Below are positions 52,246-61,042 of a DNA stretch of 64,000 nucleotides, piece after piece. Source of the stretch: Arthrobacter sp. NicSoilC5 (GTDB lineage: Bacteria; Actinomycetota; Actinomycetes; Actinomycetales; Micrococcaceae); NCBI RefSeq assembly GCF_019977395.1, contig NZ_AP024660.1, forward strand, positions 4,464,001 to 4,528,000, written 5' to 3'. Numbering within the stretch: position 1 is the stretch's first letter; each line of letters opens with the position of its first letter. The notes beneath the pieces were generated by a model. That model did not search any database, was not told the origin of the DNA, and saw only the letters and a list, made by a program, of their open reading frames with translations. The position numbers and the translations under genes were made by a program.

Positions 52246-52691
52246 GCGACCAGCCTGCCCGCCTGCACCGCGCGCCGGCAGGGCCGGTTCCGGCTATGTG
52301 GACAACGGCCGGGCAGGCACGGACTGTCCGGCGGGCGGGGGTGCCTGTAGTACACTTGATGGAGCAGTTTGCTGCGCCCTCAACGCGTTACGTCCCAGTG
52401 GTCCACCCCCGCGGTGCATCCCCCTGTCCGGATCGCGTCGGCACATCTCATTCAGGAGTGTGGGGGAGCAGCGGCTGACTACGCGCATCCAGCCCTCCGG
52501 CAGCCAACGCCCCGGCGTCGTCCATGGAGGATCGCGCTTCCTGCGGTCAGGCTTTCGTCCTGATGGGAAGGGCGGGGGATGCCAGGAGCACGGCCCGTCC
52601 GGGCCACGCTGATCAACCGTCAACTATTGGCAGGGTAAGAAGCCTCCGGGTTTTCTCATGAATGACCTGCCGGAAAATAAGGAGCGCCGGA
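52246..52691 (+). promoter_or_regulatory. Long rpsB promoter and leader region
   Basis: About 445 bp without a gene. A probable -10 TACACT is at 52351-52356 (preceded by TAG), implying a leader of about 330 nt. Short hairpins are visible, such as GGCCC-gtcc-GGGCC at 52592-52605 and a TCAGG/CCTGA loop near 52547. AAGGAG at 52679-52684 is the rpsB ribosome site. I recognise no known riboswitch or ribosomal leader class. Confidence 0.45.
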
Positions 52692-53555
52692 ATGCCCGTC
52701 GTAACCATGCGCCAGCTGCTTGACAGCGGCGTCCACTTTGGACACCAGACCCGCCGTTGGAACCCGAAGATGAAGCGCTTCATCTTCACCGAGCGCAACG
52801 GCATCTACATCATCGACCTGCAGCAGTCGCTGTCCTACATCGACCGCGCCTACGAGTTCGTCAAGGCCACTGTTGCCCACGGCGGCACCGTGCTCTTCGT
52901 CGGCACCAAGAAGCAGGCCCAGGAAGCAATTGCCGAGCAGGCAACCCGCGTGGGCCAGCCCTACGTCAACCAGCGTTGGCTCGGCGGTATGCTGACCAAC
53001 TTCCAGACGGTTGCCAAGCGTATCCAGCGCATGAAGGAACTCGAAGAGATCGACTTCGACGACGTCGCCGGTTCCGCTTACACCAAGAAGGAACTTCTGC
53101 TCCTCAAGCGTGAGCTCACCAAGCTGGAGTCCAACCTGGGCGGTATCCGCAACCTGACCAAGGCTCCGTCCCTGCTGTGGGTTGTTGACACCAAGAAGGA
53201 ACACCTCGCCGTTGACGAGGCCAAGAAGCTGAACATCCCGGTTGTGGCCATCCTGGACACCAACTGCGATCCGGACGAAGTCGACTTCCCGATCCCGGGC
53301 AACGACGACGCCATCCGCTCCGTGAACCTCCTGACCCGCGTTGTTGCCGACGCTGTTGCAGAGGGCCTGATCGCCCGCAACAACCGCGGCACGGGCGCCA
53401 CCGAAGCTCCGGAAGAGCCGCTGGCCGAGTGGGAGCGCGAGCTCCTCGAAGGCAGCAAGGCAGAAGCTGCTGCCGCTCCGGCTGAGAACGCTGAAGCCCC
53501 GGCCGCCGAGGAAGCTCCGGCTGCCGCCGAGGCTCCCGCCGAAGACGCCAAGTAA
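52692..53555 (+). CDS. rpsB: 30S ribosomal protein S2
   Basis: A 287-residue S2 protein: [20 protein letters not shown] at the start, then [13 protein letters not shown] and [15 protein letters not shown]. The C-terminal 35 residues are an Ala/Glu/Pro-rich tail typical of actinobacterial S2. The ATG at 52692 has AAGGAG seven bases upstream; an in-frame ATG ten codons earlier lies before this site. tsf follows after overlapping hairpins. Confidence 0.98.
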   Translation: MPVVTMRQLLDSGVHFGHQTRRWNPKMKRFIFTERNGIYIIDLQQSLSYIDRAYEFVKATVAHGGTVLFVGTKKQAQEAIAEQATRVGQPYVNQRWLGGMLTNFQTVAKRIQRMKELEEIDFDDVAGSAYTKKELLLLKRELTKLESNLGGIRNLTKAPSLLWVVDTKKEHLAVDEAKKLNIPVVAILDTNCDPDEVDFPIPGNDDAIRSVNLLTRVVADAVAEGLIARNNRGTGATEAPEEPLAEWERELLEGSKAEAAAAPAENAEAPAAEEAPAAAEAPAEDAK

Positions 53556-53582
53556 CACACGCAAAAATCCGGATTCTCCGCG

Positions 53583-53642
53583 CTGTCAGCAGCCGGAGCT
53601 GCTGACAGGATGGCAGCCCACCTCCGTGGGCTGCCGTCCTGT
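53583..53642 (+). promoter_or_regulatory. Overlapping alternative hairpins between rpsB and tsf
   Basis: Hairpin 1 is a perfect 11-bp stem (53583-53593 and 53598-53608). Hairpin 2 is a perfect 10-bp stem (53612-53621 and 53626-53635) that can be lengthened by ACAGGA (53605-53610) with TCCTGT (53637-53642). That lengthening uses bases from hairpin 1, so the full forms exclude each other. No T-run follows. Confidence 0.6.
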
Positions 53643-53684
53643 CGGTCCGTACACCACCACACATTTCTAGACAGAGGGGTTCAC

Positions 53685-54521
53685 ATGGCGAACTACACTG
53701 CCGCGGACATCAAGGCCCTGCGCGAGCGCACCGGCGCCGGCATGATGGACGTCAAGAAGGCTCTTGACGAAGCCAACGGTGACGCCGAGAAGGCCATCGA
53801 GATCATCCGCATCAAGGGCCTCAAGGGCGCTACCAAGCGCGAAGGCCGCTCCACCGCTGAAGGCCTCGTGGCCGCCAAGGTCAGCAACGGGGTCGGCGTC
53901 ATGATCGAGGTCAACTGCGAGACCGACTTCGTCGCCAAGGCTGACAAGTTCATCCAGCTGGCCGACAAGGTCCTGGCCGTGGCCGTCGAGTCCGGCGCTG
54001 CCGACCTCGAGACCCTGCTGGCCACCGACGTTGACGGCAAGCCGCTCTCCGAGGTTGTCGTCGAAGAAGGCGCCATCCTGGGCGAGAAGGTTGTTGTCCG
54101 CCGTATCTCCCGCGTTGAGGGTGCAACGGTTGACGCCTACCTGCACAAGACGTCCAAGGACCTCCCGGCCCAGGTCGGCGTTCTGTTCGCTGTCGACGGT
54201 GAAGGCGAAGCCGCCACCGCCGCTGCCCACGACGTCGCCGTGCACATCGCCGCCATGGCCCCGAACTACCTCACCCGTGAGGACGTTCCGGCCGAGCTCG
54301 TCGAGTCCGAGCGCCGCATCGCCGAAGAGACCGCCAAGGCCGAGGGCAAGCCTGAAGCTGCCCTCACCAAGATTGTGGAAGGCCGCGTGACGGGCTTCTA
54401 CAAGGGCGAGGTCCTGGTTGACCAGGCATTCGCCAAGGACGCCAAGAAGTCCGTGGCACAGGTCCTCGAAGAGGCCGGTGTCAAGGGAACCGCCTTCACG
54501 CGTTTCCGCGTCGGCTCCTAG
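53685..54521 (+). CDS. tsf: Translation elongation factor Ts
   Basis: A 278-residue EF-Ts, which reloads EF-Tu with GTP. It starts MANYTAADIKALRERTGAGM with the UBA-like N-terminal domain (MMDVKKALDEANGD), followed by the core with VNCETDFVAK, ending VKGTAFTRFRVGS. GAGGGG precedes the ATG at 53685. It forms the usual pair with rpsB; separate output of the two may be adjusted by the hairpins between them. A terminator follows. Confidence 0.98.
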   Translation: MANYTAADIKALRERTGAGMMDVKKALDEANGDAEKAIEIIRIKGLKGATKREGRSTAEGLVAAKVSNGVGVMIEVNCETDFVAKADKFIQLADKVLAVAVESGAADLETLLATDVDGKPLSEVVVEEGAILGEKVVVRRISRVEGATVDAYLHKTSKDLPAQVGVLFAVDGEGEAATAAAHDVAVHIAAMAPNYLTREDVPAELVESERRIAEETAKAEGKPEAALTKIVEGRVTGFYKGEVLVDQAFAKDAKKSVAQVLEEAGVKGTAFTRFRVGS

Positions 54522-54533
54522 CCGAAACTGCAA

Positions 54534-54564
54534 GGGGGTGGCCACTTCGGTGGCCGCCCCTTTT
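54534..54564 (+). terminator. Terminator after tsf
   Basis: GGGGGTGGCCAC (54534-54545) pairs with GTGGCCGCCCC (54550-54560) with a TTCG loop, followed by TTTT. A classic factor-independent terminator. Confidence 0.9.
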
Positions 54565-54671
54565 GCATGCGCCCAAACGGCTGGCAGTCCAGTCCATTTG
54601 GACCGCGGCCGGTTCCGGGCACCGGATCCGGCAGGATACCCTTTTTTCAGAGTCACCAACGGGAAGGCATC

Positions 54672-55409
54672 ATGGAAGCCGTCAACACTGTCACGCATTC
54701 GGAAAAGAGCCGGCGGCGGGTCCTCCTGAAGCTCTCCGGCGAGGTCTTCGGCGGTGGGAAGCTCGGTGTCGACCCCGAGACCGTCCGCAACGTCGCCAAG
54801 CAGATCGCAGCAGCCGTCCCCGAGGTGGAGGTGGCCATTGTGGTGGGCGGCGGAAACTTCTTCCGCGGCGCCGAACTGTCCCAGAGCGGCATGGACCGCT
54901 CCCGCGCCGACTACATGGGCATGCTGGGAACGGTCATGAACTGCCTGGCGCTGCAGGATTTCCTGGAGCAGGCGGGCGTGGAAACCCGCGTCCAGAGCGC
55001 CATCACCATGGGCCAGGTGGCCGAGGCCTACATTCCCCGCCGCGCCATCCGCCACATGGAAAAGGGCCGAGTGGTCATCTTCGGCGCCGGCGCAGGCCTG
55101 CCCTACTTCTCCACCGACACCGTGGCCGCCCAGCGCGCGCTGGAAGTCCACGCCGACGTGGTCCTCATGGCCAAGAGCGGGGTGGATGCCGTGTACACCG
55201 CGGACCCCAAGAAGGACCCCACCGCGGAGCGGCTGGAGACCCTCAGCTACGACGATGCCCTGCGCCGCGACATCCGCGTCATGGACCAGACGGCCATGAC
55301 CATGTGCAAGGACAACGACCTCTCCATGGTGGTTTTCGGCATGGAGGGTGAAGGCAACGTCACCCGCGCCATCCTTGGCGAAAAGCTGGGCACGCTGGTC
55401 ACCGCCTAG
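54672..55409 (+). CDS. pyrH: Uridylate kinase
   Basis: A 245-residue UMP kinase of the amino-acid-kinase fold. [13 protein letters not shown] (phosphate loop), [16 protein letters not shown] and [17 protein letters not shown] are diagnostic; the ATP part reads [15 protein letters not shown]. It makes UDP for RNA and cell wall synthesis. The ATG at 54672 follows GGGAAGG. The tsf terminator upstream gives it a separate promoter, and a strong stem-loop follows the stop. Confidence 0.97.
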   Translation: MEAVNTVTHSEKSRRRVLLKLSGEVFGGGKLGVDPETVRNVAKQIAAAVPEVEVAIVVGGGNFFRGAELSQSGMDRSRADYMGMLGTVMNCLALQDFLEQAGVETRVQSAITMGQVAEAYIPRRAIRHMEKGRVVIFGAGAGLPYFSTDTVAAQRALEVHADVVLMAKSGVDAVYTADPKKDPTAERLETLSYDDALRRDIRVMDQTAMTMCKDNDLSMVVFGMEGEGNVTRAILGEKLGTLVTA

Positions 55410-55434
55410 CTGCGGCTAGGATGATTTCAGGACA

Positions 55435-55468
55435 GTTCCGTCCCCGCCCTTCCGGGCGGGGACGGAAC
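55435..55468. terminator. Strong stem-loop after pyrH
   Basis: A perfect 15-bp stem (55435-55449 and 55454-55468, loop TTCC) built on GTTCCGTCCCCGCCC. No T-run follows, so it may act as a processing or pausing site as well as a terminator. Confidence 0.7.
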
Positions 55469-55538
55469 CAGCAACAAAGAACCACGTGAGTGCATGGATC
55501 CGGCGCCCCGGACTGCACCAGAACCGTCAGGAGAGACC

Positions 55539-56096
55539 GTGATCGAAGAAACCTTGCTCGAAGCCGAAGAAAAGATGGACAAGGCGGTAGAGGTAGCCAA
55601 GGAAGACTTCGCCGCCGTCCGCACCGGCCGCGCCAACCCGGGCCTCTACAACAAGGTCCTGGTGGACTACTACGGCTCGCCCACGCCGCTGCAGCAGCTG
55701 GCCTCCTTCGCCATCCCGGACGCCCGCACCATCCTGATCACCCCGTTCGACAAGACCGCCATGCGGGACATCGAACGCGCCCTGAGCGATTCCGAGGTCG
55801 GAGCCAACCCGTCCAACGACGGCAACGTCATCAGGATCACTATTCCTGAACTGACCAAGGAACGCCGCAAGGAATACGTGAAGATCGTCAAGACCAAGGG
55901 CGAGGACGCCAAGATCTCCATCCGCAACATCCGCCGCAAGGCCAAGGAAACCCTGGACCGCCTGGTCAAGGACGGCGAGGCGGGCGAAGACGAAGGCAAC
56001 CGCGCCGAAAAGGAACTGGACAGCCTCACAAAGGCACACGTGGACGGCATCGACGAACTGCTCAAGCGCAAGGAAGCAGAGCTGCTCGAAGTCTGA
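55539..56096 (+). CDS. frr: Ribosome recycling factor
   Basis: A 185-residue RRF, exactly the usual length, which splits post-termination ribosomes with EF-G. ERALSDSEVGANPSNDGNVI and IPELTKERRKEYVKIVKTKG are its hallmarks. The GTG at 55539 has CAGGAGAG just upstream; the ATG at 55494 would add 15 unconserved residues. The stop overlaps the cdsA start by one base, coupling the two. Confidence 0.97.
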   Translation: MIEETLLEAEEKMDKAVEVAKEDFAAVRTGRANPGLYNKVLVDYYGSPTPLQQLASFAIPDARTILITPFDKTAMRDIERALSDSEVGANPSNDGNVIRITIPELTKERRKEYVKIVKTKGEDAKISIRNIRRKAKETLDRLVKDGEAGEDEGNRAEKELDSLTKAHVDGIDELLKRKEAELLEV

Positions 56097-57016
56097 TGGG
56101 CCAGGCAGATCAGGCCCCCGCACCACGGGCGCGCACACGGGGGAAGCAGCCCAGGAGCAACCCGACGCCGAAGGCCGGAAGGAACCTGCCCGCCGCCGTC
56201 GTGGTGGGCCTGGCCATGCTTATCGCCGTACTCGGAGGGCTGCTGTTTCTCCCGCTGGCGTTCGTAGCCATCGTCACGGCCTTCGCCGTCTTTGGCGTGT
56301 GGGAGATCTACCGGGCGCTGGAAGCCAACGGCACCAGGATGCCCATCGTGCCGGTCATGACCGGCACGCTGGCCATGCCTTTCGCCGCCTACTTTGGCGG
56401 CATCGAAAGCCAGCTGTTCGCGCTCCTGCTCAGTGCGGTGGCCGTCCTGCTGTGGCGCTCGATCGAAAGCGCAGCGGGATCGGCCAACAGCATCTTCGCC
56501 GGTGTCTTCACCCTGGGGTGGGTTCCCTTCTTCATCAGCTTCGCCGCGCTGCCGCTGCACGCCGCAGGCACCACCCCGCTGGGGCTTTGGCCCGGCGGCA
56601 TGGCCCCCATCGGCGCGTGGGAGATCGCCGTCATGCTCCTGCTGGTGGTCTCCAATGACACCTTCGGCTACCTGGTGGGCGCGTCGCTGGGAAAGCACCC
56701 CATGGCACCGAAGATCAGCCCCAAGAAGTCCTGGGAAGGCTTCGCCGGGTCGGTGGCAGGCGCCATGCTGATCGGCGTGCTGGCAGCCCTCTTCGTGCTG
56801 GACAAACCGTGGTGGGTGGGCGCCGTGCTCGCTGTCGGAACCGTGGCCGCGTCCACCGCCGGCGACCTCGCCGAGTCCATGGTCAAGCGTGAACTGGGCG
56901 TCAAGGACATGAGCAGCATCCTGCCCGGGCACGGGGGAGTGATGGACCGGCTGGACTCCATCGTCTTCGCCTCGCCGGTGGCGTTCATCCTGTACGGCCT
57001 GGTGGCCGGCGCCTGA
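56096..57016 (+). CDS. cdsA: Phosphatidate cytidylyltransferase
   Basis: A 306-residue membrane enzyme that makes CDP-diacylglycerol, the precursor of phospholipids. The family signature is complete near the C-terminus: SMVKRELGVKDMSSILPGHG followed by GVMDRLDS. An N-terminal basic, Pro-rich tail of about 30 residues precedes about eight helices. It overlaps frr by one base. The CDP-alcohol phosphatidyltransferase at 47182 would use its product. Confidence 0.96.
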   Translation: MGQADQAPAPRARTRGKQPRSNPTPKAGRNLPAAVVVGLAMLIAVLGGLLFLPLAFVAIVTAFAVFGVWEIYRALEANGTRMPIVPVMTGTLAMPFAAYFGGIESQLFALLLSAVAVLLWRSIESAAGSANSIFAGVFTLGWVPFFISFAALPLHAAGTTPLGLWPGGMAPIGAWEIAVMLLLVVSNDTFGYLVGASLGKHPMAPKISPKKSWEGFAGSVAGAMLIGVLAALFVLDKPWWVGAVLAVGTVAASTAGDLAESMVKRELGVKDMSSILPGHGGVMDRLDSIVFASPVAFILYGLVAGA

Positions 57017-57023
57017 CCCTCCA

Positions 57024-57039
57024 GCCCGGCGCGCCGGGC
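57024..57039. repeat. 16-bp perfect palindrome after cdsA
   Basis: GCCCGGCGCGCCGGGC is its own complement. It lies 8 bp after the cdsA stop. With no loop it is more likely a DNA-level or chance palindrome than a hairpin terminator. Confidence 0.4.
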
Positions 57040-57134
57040 CCCCGACACAAACATGGTCCCGGGCGGCCGCACCAATCGCGGCCCCCTAAACTGGTGCGGA
57101 AGCACTACCGCTGAAGAGCATTGAAGGAAACGAA

Positions 57135-57719
57135 GTGGCATTGGACATTCATCGGCAGATCCCTGCGTCCTTTGAGCGCGTGCAGCGCAGCGAGTACGGG
57201 TACAACGCCAGGCAGGTTGACCAGTTCCTGCAGCGGGCACGGATCTCCCTGGAAACACCCCAGGCCGCAACCGACCCCGTCAACAGCGCCGACGTGAGGG
57301 CCGTGTCCTTCGATCCCGTCAAAGGCGGCTACTCCGCCACGGTCGTGGACGCCGCCTTGGACCGGCTTGAGGACGCCTTCGCCCGCCGGGAGCGGGATGA
57401 ACTGATCGCGGCCCGGGGCGAGGAAGCCTGGCTGCGCGAAATCGGGAGCCTCTCCGGAATCCTCCGGGGCCGCCTGCACCGGCCCGACGGAGACCGCTTC
57501 CGGCGGCCCACCAAGAAGAAGGCTCGCAGCTACAACACCGACGACGTCGACCGGCTGTGCCGCGAGCTCGTCGCCTACCTCGAACAGGACAAGCCGTTGA
57601 GCGTGGACAGCGTGCGCCGCGCTGTCTTCCGTCCCACAGTGGGCCGCGACGGCTACGAGGAATCACAGGTGGATGCCTTCCTGGACCGCGTTGTCGAGCT
57701 GATGGCGGCCATCGACTGA
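57135..57719 (+). CDS. Protein of repeated DivIVA-domain motifs
   Basis: A 194-residue protein with four copies of the short DivIVA N-terminal motif (F-x-x-V/P...GY-x-x-x-x-VD-x-x-L): FERVQRSEYGYNARQVDQFL, FDPVKGGYSATVVDAALDRL, a diverged copy with SYNTDDVDRLCRELV, and FRPTVGRDGYEESQVDAFLD. In DivIVA this motif binds curved membranes, but here the long coiled coil is absent. The GTG start follows GAAGGAAA. It may act at cell poles or septa. Downstream is a convergent gene. Confidence 0.8.
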   Translation: MALDIHRQIPASFERVQRSEYGYNARQVDQFLQRARISLETPQAATDPVNSADVRAVSFDPVKGGYSATVVDAALDRLEDAFARRERDELIAARGEEAWLREIGSLSGILRGRLHRPDGDRFRRPTKKKARSYNTDDVDRLCRELVAYLEQDKPLSVDSVRRAVFRPTVGRDGYEESQVDAFLDRVVELMAAID

Positions 57720-57731
57720 CACGTCTCTGCT

Positions 57732-57753
57732 GCCGGGGCTTTCAGTCCCCGGC
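57732..57753. terminator. Hairpin between convergent genes
   Basis: GCCGGGG (57732-57738) pairs with CCCCGGC (57747-57753) over an 8-nt loop. It overlaps the last codons of the minus-strand gene. A weak terminator for either direction. Confidence 0.45.
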
Positions 57754-58431
57754 CGGCGGGGTGGGGGAAAGCGGCGTGAAGCGGCGCCACACGTCCCGGT
57801 AGCTCCGGTACCCGCGCGCCGCGGACACCGCCAGGAACGCCACGCCGCAGAGGGCCCCCAGGATAAGGCCGCCCGCTGTCCCTGCCCCGGCGAGGGTTAC
57901 CAGCAGCCCGGCAACAATGGCAATCAAGGCAGCGTTCGCCGTCGTCATGAAGATCATGCTGCTGCCCGCCACATGGCTGAAAGAACCGCGGTTGCCGAAG
58001 AAATAGTAGGTCTGCACCGAACCGGCCTCATCGTCGTGGTGCGCGGCCATCAGGTACGGCGCCACGCCCGGATCGAGGTCCACGTACGCGGCCCGCAGCC
58101 TGTTCATGGCCGTGACGTACATCAGGTCCTCATGGGCCACGTTCATCACCCGGAGCTGGGTCAGCAGCCCGATCGCGGTATCGATGAACAGGACAACCAC
58201 TGCCAGCAGGACGAAGGCATCCGAAAAGCCGGTGGCCTGGCCCACCAGTGCCACGCTGACAATGCTGGCCGAAGTGAACGTCAGGAACATGCTGATGCGG
58301 GTCAGGACCTCGCCCTGGGCGGTACTGCGTGATGCCAGCAGGCCCCAGTGCTCCGTGGCGAGCAGCTGGGCCCGCACGGAGGCAGGGACCCCGCCGTGCT
58401 GGTGGGACGTGCCGCCGTCCTCGATGGACAT
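57742..58431 (-). CDS. Four-helix membrane protein of unknown function
   Basis: A 229-residue protein. Two helix hairpins (about 47-95 and 155-205) flank a cytoplasmic-type middle region of about 60 residues (VMNVAHEDLMYVTAMNRLRA, then HHDDEAG). I recognise it as a pattern seen in uncharacterised actinobacterial proteins but know no function. The ATG start has weak ribosome-site support. It lies 19 bp after the symporter gene in the same direction and may be the last gene of that operon. Confidence 0.7.
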   Translation of the reverse strand: MSIEDGGTSHQHGGVPASVRAQLLATEHWGLLASRSTAQGEVLTRISMFLTFTSASIVSVALVGQATGFSDAFVLLAVVVLFIDTAIGLLTQLRVMNVAHEDLMYVTAMNRLRAAYVDLDPGVAPYLMAAHHDDEAGSVQTYYFFGNRGSFSHVAGSSMIFMTTANAALIAIVAGLLVTLAGAGTAGGLILGALCGVAFLAVSAARGYRSYRDVWRRFTPLSPTPPAGD

Positions 58432-58450
58432 GGCGTTATTGTCCTCCCGA

Positions 58451-59917
58451 TCACCGTTCCGTTGCCAGCGGCCGTTCCGGGGTGTGCAGGCGGGTCATGA
58501 TCCGCGGCATGGTGCCCGGGATCCGGTGGGAAGTGGCCCGGGACACGATGACCATCACCGCGAACGCGGCAGGCACGCTCCACGCCGCCGGCTGCGCGAG
58601 CCAGGGCGGCGTCAGGCCCGAACCCGATACTGCGCCTGCAATCATTGCCCCGCCGCACAGCACCCCGCCGGTTACCATGCCGGCGATGGCCCCGGCATCG
58701 GTCAGGCCGCGCCACCAGATGCCCAGCAGCAGGACCGGGCAGACCGTGGAAGCGGTGAACGCGAAAACCAGGCCAACGCTGCCGGCAAGTGCCAGGGAAC
58801 CGGTCATGAACGCAAAGCCGAGCGGGACCAGGGCGGAGACGACGGCGGCGAGCCGGAACCCGCGGACGCTTCCGCCCAGGACGTCCTGGCTGATCACGCC
58901 GGCCAGGGAGACCACCAGGCCGGAGGTGGTGGACAGGAACGCCGCGAACGCCCCGGCCACCACCAGGGCGCTGAGCAGGTCGCCCGGTACCCCGCCCACG
59001 AGTTCGCCGGGCAGCCGCAGGACCATGGCGTCCGGCTGCCCCGAGCGGGCCAGGTCGGGGGCAAACATCCGGGCCACCAGCCCGTACGCCGTGGGGAAGA
59101 GGTAGAACACGGAGAGCAGGCCCAGGACGATCAGCGTGGTCCGCCGGGCCGAGTGCCCGTCCGGGTTGGTGTAGAAACGCACCAGCACGTGCGGCAGTCC
59201 CAAGGTGCCGAACAGCAGCGCCACGAGCAGGGACACGTTCTGATACAGCCCGGCAGGTGCCACGCCCGTGGGGTTGACCGCGGGCAGGGACTGGGGCTCC
59301 GCCCCCTGGCCGGCCAGCACGAAGACGATGAACAGGATGGGCACGGCCAGGGCCGTCAGCTTCAGCCAGTACTGGAACGCCTGGACAAAGGTGATGGACC
59401 GCATCCCGCCTGCCACCACCGTGAGGCACACCACCACCACGACGGCAACGGAACCCACCCAGGACGGCAGGCCCGTGGCGATATGGATGGTCAGTGCCGC
59501 CCCGTGCAGCTGCGGCACGATGTACAGCCACCCCACCATCACCACCACCAGGCTGGTGACGCGCCGGACCGTCCGGGAGGCGAGCCGGGACTCGGTGAAG
59601 TCCGGAATCGTGTAGGCGCCGGACCGGCGCAGCGGGGCGGCAACGAAGAGCAGCAGCATCAGGTAGCCGGCGGTGTACCCCACCGGGAACCAGAGTGCAT
59701 CCGTCCCGGACAGCAGGATGAGGCCTGCCACACCCAGGAAACTGGCTGCGGACAGGTATTCCCCGCCGATCGCCGACGCGTTCCACCAGGGGCGCACGGT
59801 CCGGGATGCAACGTAGAAGTCGCCGGTGGTGCGTGAGATCCGGAGCCCGTAAAACCCGATGATGGCCGTGGCGAGGGACACCACCGCGACCGCTGTGATG
59901 GCGACGCCGGCATTCAC
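58451..59917 (-). CDS. Sodium/solute symporter (SSS family, acetate-permease-like)
   Basis: A 488-residue carrier with about thirteen helices. GGEYLSAASFLGVAGLILLS, GLPHVLVRFYTNPDGHSARR and FAAFLSTTSGLVVSLAGVIS are typical of ActP-like monocarboxylate:Na+ symporters. I chose the GTG at 59917, which gives a typical ActP N-terminus and sits 7 nt after the DUF485 stop; an ATG at 59962 would overlap the DUF485 gene. It is a paralogue of the carrier at 62816. The order LytS-LytTR-DUF485-SSS forms one operon. Confidence 0.88.
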   Translation of the reverse strand: MNAGVAITAVAVVSLATAIIGFYGLRISRTTGDFYVASRTVRPWWNASAIGGEYLSAASFLGVAGLILLSGTDALWFPVGYTAGYLMLLLFVAAPLRRSGAYTIPDFTESRLASRTVRRVTSLVVVMVGWLYIVPQLHGAALTIHIATGLPSWVGSVAVVVVVCLTVVAGGMRSITFVQAFQYWLKLTALAVPILFIVFVLAGQGAEPQSLPAVNPTGVAPAGLYQNVSLLVALLFGTLGLPHVLVRFYTNPDGHSARRTTLIVLGLLSVFYLFPTAYGLVARMFAPDLARSGQPDAMVLRLPGELVGGVPGDLLSALVVAGAFAAFLSTTSGLVVSLAGVISQDVLGGSVRGFRLAAVVSALVPLGFAFMTGSLALAGSVGLVFAFTASTVCPVLLLGIWWRGLTDAGAIAGMVTGGVLCGGAMIAGAVSGSGLTPPWLAQPAAWSVPAAFAVMVIVSRATSHRIPGTMPRIMTRLHTPERPLATER

Positions 59918-59924
59918 CTGCGCA

Positions 59925-60296
59925 TCACTGTTCCCCTGCCAGGTCCCGGTACCGCGCCTCATTGCGTGCCGCCGTCCTGACGTACAGCCATGCGCTCAAG
60001 CCGATCACCGGGTAAATTCCCGCGCCCAGCAGCAGCCAGCCGAACGGGATGCCGGCGATCCGGGTATCGGCCAGGCCCGGAACCACCACCAGGGTCAGCG
60101 GGAATGCGGCCAGGATCAGCAGGAAGCCGCCCGCCACCACCAGGGCCAGCCGCAGCTGGGACCTGATCAGCGACCGGACAAACACCTGCCCCACCTCGGA
60201 GTCCTGCGCCGCTTCCCGCGACTCGAGCGCGCGGGGTGTGCCCCGCACCGCCGTGCGCGCAGACGCGCGCGGGGCCGTAACCCGGACCCGCGTCAT
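59925..60296 (-). CDS. DUF485-family membrane protein
   Basis: A 123-residue protein with a basic N-terminus and two helices (RLALVVAGGFLLILAAFPLT and FGWLLLGAGIYPVIGLSAWL). DUF485 proteins almost always precede an ActP-type symporter, as here, and are thought to be partner subunits. The ATG at 60296 overlaps the LytTR stop (ATGA). An ORF of 62 further codons upstream lies wholly inside the LytTR gene. Confidence 0.82.
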   Translation of the reverse strand: MTRVRVTAPRASARTAVRGTPRALESREAAQDSEVGQVFVRSLIRSQLRLALVVAGGFLLILAAFPLTLVVVPGLADTRIAGIPFGWLLLGAGIYPVIGLSAWLYVRTAARNEARYRDLAGEQ

Positions 60297-61009
60297 GCGT
60301 GCGGCCTGATCCTGGTTGCCTCCAGCTTCTCCCGCACGATGGGCAGGTGCCGGCGGCTGATGGGCAGGCCGGCACCGGCCACCGTCACGCGCGGCCCGTC
60401 GGCCGCCAGCTTCATCGAGGACACATGCTTCAGCGCCACCAGGTAGGAGCGGTGCGTACGGATGAACCCGGCATCCGCCCACTGCTGTTCAAGGTCCGCC
60501 AGGGGCACCCGGATGAGGTAACTGGCGTCGGCGGTATGCAGCCGCGCGTAGTCGCCCTGTGCCTGGACGTACGTGACGTCGTCGCGCCGGATCATCCTGG
60601 TGGTCCCGCCCTGGTCCACCGTGATCATCTCCGGTGCCGCCCCGCCGTCGCGCAATTCGCTGATCCGCCCCACGGAACGTGCCAGGCGCTCGGCGCGCAC
60701 CGGCTTGAGCAGGTAGTCCACGGCGGCGAGTTCGAACGCAGCCAGGGCATGGTCCTCATCGGCAGTGACAAAAACAACGGCCGGCGGATTGCTGCTGCGG
60801 GCGATGGCCCCGGCGATGTCCAGGCCTGACACCGCAGGCATATGGATGTCCAGGAAAACGGCGTCGATGCCGCCGGCGGACAGGGCCGCAAGCGCTTCAG
60901 CGCCGGACGTGGCACGCAGCACCTTCCCAATGCGCTCGTCCCTGCCCAGCAGGAAAGCCAGCTCCTCAACGGCGGGCAGCTCATCATCAACGACGAGGAC
61001 GTTAATCAT
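60293..61009 (-). CDS. LytTR-family response regulator
   Basis: A 238-residue regulator. The receiver domain has the acidic pair in VLVVDDELPA, the phospho-Asp in AVFLDIHMP (about residue 54) and the Lys in YLLKPV. The C-terminal LytTR DNA-binding domain (about 130-235) contains VTYVQAQGDYARLHT and GFIRTHRSYLVAL. Such regulators often control carboxylate transporters. AGGAGA precedes the ATG. It lies between its sensor kinase and the DUF485/SSS pair it probably controls. Confidence 0.93.
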   Translation of the reverse strand: MINVLVVDDELPAVEELAFLLGRDERIGKVLRATSGAEALAALSAGGIDAVFLDIHMPAVSGLDIAGAIARSSNPPAVVFVTADEDHALAAFELAAVDYLLKPVRAERLARSVGRISELRDGGAAPEMITVDQGGTTRMIRRDDVTYVQAQGDYARLHTADASYLIRVPLADLEQQWADAGFIRTHRSYLVALKHVSSMKLAADGPRVTVAGAGLPISRRHLPIVREKLEATRIRPHA

Positions 61010-61042
61010 TCTCCTAGGGTACTTCCAGCGGAACAGCGCTCC

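Noticed and set aside
57742..58431. Four-helix membrane protein considered as a Pycsar-type defence effector
   Set aside because: No nucleotide cyclase or other defence gene is adjacent, the resemblance is only in helix layout, and its neighbours are transport genes.
58106..59836. A 576-codon plus-strand frame opposite the symporter gene
   Set aside because: Antisense to the SSS carrier and made of charged low-complexity sequence; no start signal.
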